DNA of 64,000 bases, from positions 6,220,096-6,284,095 of the forward strand of contig NC_019697.1 in the NCBI RefSeq assembly GCF_000317145.1. Reading direction: 5' to 3'. The stretch comes from Chamaesiphon minutus PCC 6605. GTDB lineage: Bacteria > Cyanobacteriota > Cyanobacteriia > Cyanobacteriales > Chamaesiphonaceae. The notes below the pieces were generated by a model. That model was not told where the DNA came from and did no database searches. It was given only the letters and a program-made list of their open reading frames with translations. Both the position numbers and the translations under genes were made by a program. This document shows positions 17,288 to 23,824 of the stretch, one piece after another; the first letter of the stretch is position 1, and every line of letters begins with the position of its first letter.

Positions 17288-17687
17288 ATTACAAGCATAG
17301 AATACATTCCCCCTTATCTTTAAAACGATTGATGAAGTTAATCGGATGAGCTGTCGGCCAAAGTTTTTATGTAGATTCGATCGCAGTTATTAACTCAAAC
17401 CTTAGTAGCGAGGACTTTTGAGACATCCGCTGAGAAAGTTTTGCCAAATTCACATCCAAAACTCGAAACGAGTCGTTTTAAAGATAGAGACAAATGAATA
17501 ACTCACTGGCACTATTTCCAGGCATAAGTTGCAACTAGATTCTGGAGACACCCCTAACTGCTTATTTGTTTGCTCCCATAGCTTTTTCTTAGATCGTATT
17601 TTACATATTCGATAGCCTGAGTTCGATCTAGCTGTTGAATGTGGGTGAATTTGCTATGGCTAAATAACCGATCGCCGAGGTGATTCT
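17288..17687. promoter_or_regulatory. Divergent regulatory region between sigma and envelope genes
   Basis: 400 bases without a gene, between the ECF sigma gene and a plus-strand operon. Promoters for both directions must lie here. I could not identify a confident ECF-type GGAAT/CGT pair. Confidence 0.4.
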
Positions 17688-18005
17688 ATGAAACGCATGA
17701 TGTTTATCCCGATCGCTACACTCATATTTACGGGAGCCATGTTTCCAGTCGCAGCACATGCTCAAAGCACAGCCAACCAAATTACACCCTTTAATTTGAC
17801 ATATATTGCCTACCAAGGTTATTTCAAAGATTGGGGTATTCCATCTGCTGGCGGACTAATTGACGCGATCGTCTCCAAACAGATCGTTGCTCAAGATTTG
17901 ATTCAGGCTGCTGTTAAGACACATCAATTATCAGTCCAAATTTTAAACGATGGAGACTACATCTCTAATCTCGAAAGTCAAATGAAAGGATTGACAGAAA
18001 ACTAA
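17688..18005 (+). CDS. Small secreted hypothetical protein
   Basis: A 105-residue product with a clear signal peptide (hydrophobic residues about 5-20, cleavage likely after AHA at 25). The mature ~80-residue part is helical by composition (FKDWGIPSAGGLIDAIVSKQ and IQAAVKTHQLSVQIL). I do not recognise a family. It is the first gene of a plus-strand set continuing to 19605 and is divergent from the ECF sigma gene, so it may belong to that regulon (inference). Confidence 0.75.
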   Translation: MKRMMFIPIATLIFTGAMFPVAAHAQSTANQITPFNLTYIAYQGYFKDWGIPSAGGLIDAIVSKQIVAQDLIQAAVKTHQLSVQILNDGDYISNLESQMKGLTEN

Positions 18006-18053
18006 CAAGTAAAGCTAATAAAGCATTGAATTTATCCCAAAATTTAACTTGAA

Positions 18054-18347
18054 ATGACTAATATTATTCAGAGAAAATCTATCGAAAGCAAAGTAATTAA
18101 GCTCATTTATCGTGGCATTACCTATAATTACGATCCCGATCGCGTTAGAGCTAATTCTCCATTGCCACACTCTCGCAAATCCTCCCGCAACTTGATTTAC
18201 AGGGGTGTCGCTTATCGCTTCGATCTAGCCCTCGCCAAACCCGATGTTGTCAAACCATGCAGTTATGAATTGATTTATAGGGGCAGCACTTATCAAGCGC
18301 ATCGCAATGAAAAAGGTGAAGTTAGTTATCAGCGAACAAGTCATTAA
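18054..18347 (+). CDS. DUF4278 repeat protein
   Basis: A 97-residue cyanobacterial DUF4278 protein. The motif LIYRG-x2-Y occurs three times, at about residues 17-24, 44-51 and 74-81, each likely one small beta unit. No signal peptide. The ATG at 18054 lacks an obvious ribosome site. It lies 48 bases after the secreted protein, and the next gene begins 27 bases later. The function of the family is unknown. Confidence 0.8.
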   Translation: MTNIIQRKSIESKVIKLIYRGITYNYDPDRVRANSPLPHSRKSSRNLIYRGVAYRFDLALAKPDVVKPCSYELIYRGSTYQAHRNEKGEVSYQRTSH

Positions 18348-18374
18348 AGTTTGAAATCTTTTGAGAAGGAAATG

Positions 18375-18647
18375 ATGAAAAATACTTTCCGTAAATACCA
18401 TCGACAGATTGCCACACTCTTTTGTTTGCCGATCTTCTTTACCGCTCTGACTGGTATAAGCATTACCATTGCCGAAAAATGGCTGCACCAACCAGAACTC
18501 GCGGCTATTTTTACCAGCATTCACACCTTCAAAATTTTCAAATTCGATGCGATTTTGCCAGCATTAAATGGTCTGGCACTAATTGGCTTAGTTACCACCG
18601 GACTAAGTATGACCGGACTATTTACCCAACATCGTCAACCTAGATAG
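18375..18647 (+). CDS. PepSY-associated-like small membrane protein
   Basis: A 90-residue membrane protein with two or three hydrophobic segments (LFCLPIFFTALTGISITIA; LPALNGLALIGLVTTGLSMT). The opening FRKYHRQIATLFCLPIF resembles the first helix of PepSY-associated transmembrane proteins, where the His-containing helix sits near heme or iron-handling oxidoreductases. AGAAGGA precedes the ATG at 18375. Only the helix pair is present, without the large soluble domain of full PepSY_TM proteins. The role is unknown. Confidence 0.7.
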   Translation: MKNTFRKYHRQIATLFCLPIFFTALTGISITIAEKWLHQPELAAIFTSIHTFKIFKFDAILPALNGLALIGLVTTGLSMTGLFTQHRQPR

Positions 18648-18693
18648 AGACACTGACAGTTATACCCCAAACCAACTAACTGGAGGAATACCC

Positions 18694-19605
18694 ATGCAAC
18701 GCAAAAAATTTATCGAACATGTGAGCTGGACTGGACTCGGTATCGTCTGGGCAGTCGGTTCAAATGGCTTATTCACCGCATGTAGTGTTGGCGAACAAAC
18801 TGCCCAAACACCATCTAAAGCCTCCCCGCTGTCCTTCGTTCAAATTAGCGATACGCATATCGGCTTCAAAAAACCTGCTAACGAACATGTCACCGATACA
18901 ATGCAAAAAACGATCGCGGCAATTAATGCGCTAGCCACACCACCTGCTTTTGTCGTTCATACCGGAGATATCACCCATTTGTCCAAACCCGAAGAATTCG
19001 ATCTTGCCAAACAACTGATGTCTCAATTGAAAGTCCCGTTGTTTACTTTAGCAGGAGAACACGACACGATCGGCGATCGCGGTACAACCTACGCCGCAGC
19101 CTTCAAACCCAAAGATGTCAAAGAAGGTTTGCAAATCTGGAACCAAGCTGGAATACATTTTTTAGCGGTGACTAACGTGCTGGATTTTGCAGCCAGCGGC
19201 AAAGGTGTACTCGGACAAGCACAACTAGATTTACTCACCAAAGATTTGACAGCTCAGAAACAAGATACCCCGATCGTCATTTTTAGCCATCTGCCCTTAT
19301 ACGATCTCTATCCCCAATGGGGCTGGGCAACCGCCGATTCTGCCAAATTGCTCTCCCTCCTGTCTCGGTTTGCCTCTGTCACCGTATTGAGCGGTCACAT
19401 CCATCAAGTCGTTAGACATCAAGAAGGTAATATTCAGTTCCACACCGCAGCCTCAACCGCCTTTCCCCTCCCCACTCCTGGCAACGGCGAGCATCCCATC
19501 CCCGTCAAGCTACCCGAAACCAGTCTATTGAAAGAGATCGGATTTCATTCGATCGATCTCATCCCTGGCAAAGCTACCAAAATCAGCCACCGCCCTCTAG
19601 GGTAA
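18694..19605 (+). CDS. Calcineurin-like metallophosphoesterase, exported
   Basis: A 303-residue two-metal phosphoesterase. Metal ligand motifs in order are SDTHIG (Asp53, His55), HTGDITH (Asp92), GEHD (121-124), FSHLPLY and SGHIHQ. The third motif reads GEHD where most relatives have GNHD; some exported subfamilies share this Glu. The N-terminus is hydrophobic and includes LFTAC with Cys30 as a possible lipobox, so it may be a lipoprotein on the periplasmic side. GGAGG lies 8 bases before the ATG. It is the last gene of the set starting at 17688. The substrate is unknown. Confidence 0.9.
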   Translation: MQRKKFIEHVSWTGLGIVWAVGSNGLFTACSVGEQTAQTPSKASPLSFVQISDTHIGFKKPANEHVTDTMQKTIAAINALATPPAFVVHTGDITHLSKPEEFDLAKQLMSQLKVPLFTLAGEHDTIGDRGTTYAAAFKPKDVKEGLQIWNQAGIHFLAVTNVLDFAASGKGVLGQAQLDLLTKDLTAQKQDTPIVIFSHLPLYDLYPQWGWATADSAKLLSLLSRFASVTVLSGHIHQVVRHQEGNIQFHTAASTAFPLPTPGNGEHPIPVKLPETSLLKEIGFHSIDLIPGKATKISHRPLG

Positions 19606-19683
19606 TGGCTGCGGTGTTTGCATAAGTATAAATCAGCTTCGTTTTGGGTTGATTTACCCCCCCCAACCCCCCCTTATAAAGGG

Positions 19684-19917
19684 CTACCGTGTATACACAA
19701 GTCTGGAGGGAAGCGAAAGCCCTAGAAATCCCCCTGTCTTGTCTCCCTAATCCGTCGGGGAACCCGACGTTGGCGCAGCCACTCCAAAGGAGTTACGGGA
19801 GCCGCTAAATCCCCCTTTTCAAGGGGGACTTTGACCGGATCTTAGCCCCCTTTTTAAGGGGGTTTGGGGGATTTAGATCTAGAAACGAAGTCAATCAGAC
19901 TTGTGTATACACGGTAG
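19684..19917. mobile_element. MITE-like element, copy 2 (234 bp, nested insert)
   Basis: Terminal inverted repeats CTACCGTGTATACACAAGTC / GACTTGTGTATACACGGTAG are essentially perfect. The element is flanked by the 11-base direct repeat CTTATAAAGGG (19673-19683 and 19918-19928). The right half matches copy 1 at 8643-8795. It is longer because a 71-base palindromic unit plus a duplicated 10-mer sits in its left half. There is no coding capacity. Confidence 0.9.
19736..19806. repeat. GTCTTGTC palindromic repeat, copy B, inserted in MITE
   Basis: This 71-base unit starts GTCTTGTCTCCCTAATCCG, contains CGTCGGG-GAA-CCCGACG, then a TTGGCGCAGCC variant and an ACTCC/GGAGT stem. It is bracketed by direct repeats AAATCCCCCT (19726-19735 and 19807-19816), which looks like its own target duplication. 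Confidence 0.75.
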
Positions 19918-19983
19918 CTTATAAAGGGAAGGGAGCCGGATAAGCCGGGGGTGCGGTAAAGGACTACGCCACAACTCAAATAG

Positions 19984-20175
19984 CTAAAGACGGATTTAGG
20001 TAAAGGCTTAATCGCGCTAGGACACGTTTTAGAACCAGTTACCGAAATTGGTGCCGCGACGGGGATTTCGTTCGCGTAGCGTTGCAGAATGCAAATCGCT
20101 CCCAATGGTCGAATTACGGCAGCAGCCGAACCCGTTCGCAGGGGTGGCGGATCGGCAATGACGGTGAAGCGTTAA
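19984..20175 (+). pseudogene. Decayed C-terminal gene fragment
   Basis: One frame stays open for 63 codons except for a single TAG at 20077-20079 and looks like protein: LGHVLEPVTEIGAATGISF before the stop and APNGRITAAAEPVRRGGG after it. There is no start codon or ribosome site, and the MITE ends 66 bases upstream. It resembles the end of a larger secreted protein, but I cannot name the family. Confidence 0.4.
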
Positions 20176-20247
20176 GTGGGTGTCAATTAAGCTGTTTGAG
20201 ATCGATCTAATTTTCATCTCTTTAGTTAAGTTTAAAGGAAGTTTGAT

Positions 20248-20940
20248 ATGAATAGCTACGGTCGTCAGTTTTCAACTCGTCAGATTGGTTTATTAGGAAA
20301 ATTGCGAATTTTAAATGTATCGATATCGATCGGGATTTTTTTACCAACCATATTCACCCTCATTCTCTGCTCTCCAGCAATGGCAGCGAAGGTAGATGAC
20401 TTTAAACAAGCTGCTGCAATAAACAGTGGTTGCGATAGTATTCCGTACAAGGGTTTCAATGAAGATTTGAATAAAAAATGTAAAGACTTGTCAGAATACA
20501 AAAATAAAATCTGTAATAATTTCGGTATTGACAGACCAAAAGTAGAGAAAACTCTCGAAAACTACCTCGATAGCCGTAAAAAGCTTCGGGATGCAATCGA
20601 TCGAAAAAATACAGGAGCAATTTCAGGACTTAAGCAGCAGATTCAAGAAGGTGATGAAAAGCTTTCTGACTATAAGAAAACTGCTAAGGATCTCTCGGAT
20701 AGAGCATCGGAATGTCTTGCTGCTAGAGAAAATGTTCAGCGAGTATTTTCAGATGCCAAAGAACTTCTCAAAAAAGAGACCGATCCAGATTTGAAGCAGT
20801 ATATCTCGACGATATTAGATACATACGAGAAGGGTCAACGGGAGCACATTAAGGCGATGCAGAACACGACAACATCGATGGAAAATTCTAAATGGGTTAG
20901 CCAGCTCGGTTGGGATCGATCTGAGATAGTTGAAAAATAG
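20248..20940 (+). CDS. Exported coiled-coil hypothetical protein
   Basis: A 230-residue product with an N-terminal hydrophobic segment (about residues 22-45, ending SPAMA) that looks like a long signal peptide, so the mature protein should be periplasmic or secreted. Four or five Cys lie between residues 42 and 85, with one more near 155, suggesting disulfides. Residues about 90-190 are highly charged and helical (LENYLDSRKKLRDAIDR, QQIQEGDEKLSDYKK), a probable coiled coil. AAGGAAG lies 6 bases before the ATG. The family is not recognised. Confidence 0.75.
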   Translation: MNSYGRQFSTRQIGLLGKLRILNVSISIGIFLPTIFTLILCSPAMAAKVDDFKQAAAINSGCDSIPYKGFNEDLNKKCKDLSEYKNKICNNFGIDRPKVEKTLENYLDSRKKLRDAIDRKNTGAISGLKQQIQEGDEKLSDYKKTAKDLSDRASECLAARENVQRVFSDAKELLKKETDPDLKQYISTILDTYEKGQREHIKAMQNTTTSMENSKWVSQLGWDRSEIVEK

Positions 20941-21016
20941 ATCGAAGTTGACTGCGAACGAGTTGTATTATCCAGAAAGTTCCCTGACGATCGCTAGTTA
21001 GACGGCTGCACGCATT

Positions 21017-21382
21017 ATGAGATCGATTCGATTTATGTGGATGGACACACCGCTACAACCGCTGAGGATTCCGGCTGGATGGACAGTTGCGCACAATGAA
21101 GGTCTCTTTGAGATAGATCCCATCCCCGATAAGATTCCAGACGAGGAGCATATTTGCTTCTTTCGGGAGGACATGCTCCAAATGAAGAATCAGGATCGCA
21201 ACAGACTACTCGATGTCGGTTGGTATCCCGAAGGTGATTTGGAGCGCGGTGAGTATGCGCTCCATATTCACGAAGGAGATTGGTGTGGACGTTTGTTGCA
21301 CGAATTCAGAACGCGAGACCGACAATCGTTAGTTATCGAAATCGAGCGCGTATTTATCGCTATCACGGAAGGTCAGTTATGA
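21017..21382 (+). CDS. Hypothetical acidic cytosolic protein, 121 aa
   Basis: A soluble acidic protein with many aromatic residues (PAGWTVAHNEGLFEIDP, VGWYPEGDLERGEYALHI, EGDWCGRLLHEF). There is no signal peptide. Its stop overlaps the start of the next gene (ATGA), so the two are translationally coupled. The size, acidity and neighbourhood between two exported proteins recall immunity-type proteins, but I see no diagnostic motif, and that idea is only speculation. Confidence 0.7.
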   Translation: MRSIRFMWMDTPLQPLRIPAGWTVAHNEGLFEIDPIPDKIPDEEHICFFREDMLQMKNQDRNRLLDVGWYPEGDLERGEYALHIHEGDWCGRLLHEFRTRDRQSLVIEIERVFIAITEGQL

Positions 21383-21897
21383 CAAAATATCTTTATCTAC
21401 CCATACTTATCATCTTATTTTCATTGGCAGGTTGTAATACTAAATCGGAACCACCAACTGTCGGTCAAAAAGTCAGTTTCGATCGCATCTGCGATCGCAG
21501 TAACGATGATAAACGCATCGCAGTTGAAGGGTTTTTAACATTACCAGAGAAAGTTTCTAGCAAAGATAAAATGTCGGTACTGCTAGAAATTCGAGCGGTA
21601 AAAGATGTCAATAAACCCGGACGCGTGGGCATCTGGACGACATATGGCACGGCAGCAAATCGGGTTGCCCCGATCGATACCGCACTGCGCGCGCCAAATA
21701 GCACCGAAAAAGCCAAGCTTCAAGATTGGAGCAAATCCAAATTCTCTTATACCCATGCTGATTTAAAAGTGACAACTAATGATGGCAAATCGATCGGCTA
21801 TCTCGATCGAGTTCGTGTTTCTGGCAAGGTCGGTTTTCCTAGTAAAGTTAGCGTTTCTCCTTGCGTATTGAATAATCCATTAATTGAAAAAATTTAG
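21379..21897 (+). CDS. Lipoprotein, hypothetical
   Basis: A 172-residue lipoprotein. Residues 1-18 are a signal with the lipobox SLAGC, so the mature N-terminus would be a lipid-modified Cys. The mature part has RICDRSNDDKRIAVEGFL and GRVGIWTTYG, and beta-rich composition. A longer in-frame start at 21280 exists but is rejected because it would bury the lipoprotein signal. The ATG overlaps the stop of the 21017 gene. The family is not recognised; the fold looks like a small binding domain. Confidence 0.8.
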   Translation: MTKYLYLPILIILFSLAGCNTKSEPPTVGQKVSFDRICDRSNDDKRIAVEGFLTLPEKVSSKDKMSVLLEIRAVKDVNKPGRVGIWTTYGTAANRVAPIDTALRAPNSTEKAKLQDWSKSKFSYTHADLKVTTNDGKSIGYLDRVRVSGKVGFPSKVSVSPCVLNNPLIEKI

Positions 21898-22018
21898 ACT
21901 GGCGATCGCTTCAAAACTGTTACCTTGATTTGGATAGTCCAAACTATTAACCGTTCGCGAAGTGTCTGTGCCAGAGAATCGACTACAATCGAGGACACTT
22001 GCCAACTTGTGGATCGAT

Positions 22019-22264
22019 TTAAGCGGAATAATTACGAGCGATATCGAGGTTTGGTCTGTCTGGTTGGGCAGATAGCAAGCCCGCGACCGCCTCAAAGCAT
22101 CGTCCGCCCGACCAGCGGACATCGACCTCACTCGGATCGAGCGGGAACGGCGGCTCGACCACGATGCCAATACCTTGCCCGCGACCCCACGCATCGAAAT
22201 CGTTTGGTTGCCAAGTCTTGGGGTTTTTTACTACTCTATCTCCGACTTGAATAGCCCGCTCCAT
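22019..22264 (-). CDS. Small conserved-looking hypothetical protein, 81 aa
   Basis: Starts at the ATG at 22264 with GAGGG about 7 bases upstream; a longer TTG-started version to 22396 is less likely. The core reads VGDRVVKNPKTWQPNDFDAW, GQGIGIVVEPPFPL and VDVRWSGGRCFE, a pattern typical of small SH3-like barrels that bind or gate ligands. No signal peptide. The exact family is not recognised. Confidence 0.7.
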   Translation of the reverse strand: MERAIQVGDRVVKNPKTWQPNDFDAWGRGQGIGIVVEPPFPLDPSEVDVRWSGGRCFEAVAGLLSAQPDRPNLDIARNYSA

Positions 22265-22499
22265 TAATGAACCCTCTAACTGAAATAGTTTAAGTCGATC
22301 GATTACCTCTCGGCGCGGCTCCGCCAACGGCAATTTGTGGGTCTGGAGCCGTTGCCGATCGAATCTTGAAACCCGCTCCAGCAAAACTAATCCCAAAAAT
22401 CACGATCTCCTCCGAATCTAAATGCTCGCACAATGTCGAGCGTCATGCCCGATCTGCCGGAAGTCACCGTTGAAGATCGCAGTTCTAGCTGTCCGAATA

Positions 22500-22676
22500 T
22501 CAGGCAGCAAGCACGGGCTGGGCAGCAGCACCGAAGGCTGAGAGTGCGAGGTTGCAGGCTACCCACTCGCTTCTGACACTAGCGTGAAGTCGCTGGCATT
22601 TACCTTGATAGTGACCTTCTGGTTGGAAAAAAAGACAATTTTTACACGTTGGCGCGGGATCTAGATGAGTTTTCAT
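22500..22676 (-). CDS. Small four-cysteine protein, 58 aa
   Basis: A short gene I found by direct translation. It reads MKTHLDPAPTCKNCLFFQ, then GHYQGKCQRLHASV, then SEWVACNLALSAFG and ends QPVLAA before TGA. Four Cys (a CxxC at residues 11-14, one at about 25, one at about 41) make a small zinc or iron-sulfur knuckle plausible. Cyanobacteria carry several tiny proteins of this CxxCxFF...GxC...W.AC type. The ribosome site is weak. The function is unknown. Confidence 0.6.
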   Translation of the reverse strand: MKTHLDPAPTCKNCLFFQPEGHYQGKCQRLHASVRSEWVACNLALSAFGAAAQPVLAA

Positions 22677-23098
22677 AAAGTTTACTCAAGTTAATTGTGC
22701 TGAATCGATCTCAATCCGAGCAGCCAGAGGTCATACCGTTGTAAAACTCTCGATCGTCACCTTGACTTCACCCACCATTAAAACAAACAAAGATGAGGAA
22801 GTTGTGAAGTCGAGCGACTCGATCGTGAAATTTTAAATTTATGAATCTAAGGAGGTGGGTTCGATCGTTAATAATTCAATTAACTCGATCGGGTCAAAAG
22901 TGCAATCTTTCTGAGAGTATTGCTAATAAAAATATTTTAAAGATCGTTAACTATCGAGCGATTTCGATCTCAATGTCTTAGAATTGAATTAGATCGCTAT
23001 AAATGGCTAAAAAGAACGATAGCAGCATCTGCCCAAGGGATCGACCCTCGACAGTCCGGTTTTAAAATCGATTATTTTATAGTTGAGAGCGCGTCTAT
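22677..23098. other. Intergenic region upstream of UspA gene
   Basis: About 420 bases with no convincing gene. A plus-strand frame ending at about 22835 (…KLSIVTLTSP…) has protein-like composition but no start codon. AAGGAGG occurs near 22851 without a following start. The uspA promoter should lie in the last ~150 bases. Confidence 0.4.
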
Positions 23099-23590
23099 AT
23101 GTATCAAAAAATCTTAATTACCATTGCCGATTCTGATGAGTCCGAATTAGTACTAGCAGCGGGACTAACCTTAGCGGAGAAGTTTGAATCCCAGGTCTTA
23201 CTTTTGCATGTCATCAATCCATCTCTACCATCTGGTTTTAGTCCATTAGTGGGTGGGATGTTCCCCATTGTCAACGATCTGGCCATCGAACAGTATGCCA
23301 AAGAGTGGAAAGAATACGAAAGCAACGGGATCGAACGACTCCAGGCTTGCGCGCAACAGGCACGATCGCGCGGGATCGAAGCCGAAGTTTCGCAAAACTT
23401 TGGTGATGCTGGACGCATAATTTGCGAAGTAGCCAAAAGTTGGTCGGCAGACTCTATTGTGATGGGCAGAAGAGATCGACAATCGATTTTGAGTGAAATT
23501 TTGGTTGGTAGCACGAGTAACTATGTCTTGCATCACGCACCTTGTTCGACGATCGTGATTCAGCCACCAGCATCATCGCAACATCCTTAA
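23099..23590 (+). CDS. Universal stress protein (UspA family)
   Basis: A 163-residue single-domain UspA protein, cytosolic. The N-terminal strand MYQKILITIADSDESELVLA is typical; the C-terminal nucleotide loop is MGRRDRQ...VGSTSNYVLHHAPCSTIVI, with Gly123, Gly137 and Ser138. The family G-x2-G element has Asp126 in place of the second Gly, so ATP binding is likely but not certain. A monocistronic layout is likely, with the two-component regulator 234 bases downstream. Confidence 0.93.
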   Translation: MYQKILITIADSDESELVLAAGLTLAEKFESQVLLLHVINPSLPSGFSPLVGGMFPIVNDLAIEQYAKEWKEYESNGIERLQACAQQARSRGIEAEVSQNFGDAGRIICEVAKSWSADSIVMGRRDRQSILSEILVGSTSNYVLHHAPCSTIVIQPPASSQHP

Positions 23591-23824
23591 AGCGGGCAGA
23601 GTTGAGATCGGATCTACCCTTGTTGCACTCTGTTATCCCCGTTGTCTTGTCTTGATTCGCTTAACTAAGGGCGTGCGCGAATCGCTCCCTGCCCCCCACT
23701 CCCATCTCTAGCTTTTTATACCTATAATACAGCAACACCAAATTTCAAAACCAGAAACATCATCCTCTTTCAATACTGGCATACCTATGGCACGATCGAT
23801 CGACAGTATTCGGGAGATGAGTTT

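Noticed and set aside
19854..20105. Minus-strand frame over the right end of the MITE
   Set aside because: Overlaps repeat DNA; the plus-strand frame in the same place is more protein-like.
22677..22835. Plus-strand frame ending in KSSDSIVKF
   Set aside because: Protein-like text but no usable start codon; could be a relic but unsupported.
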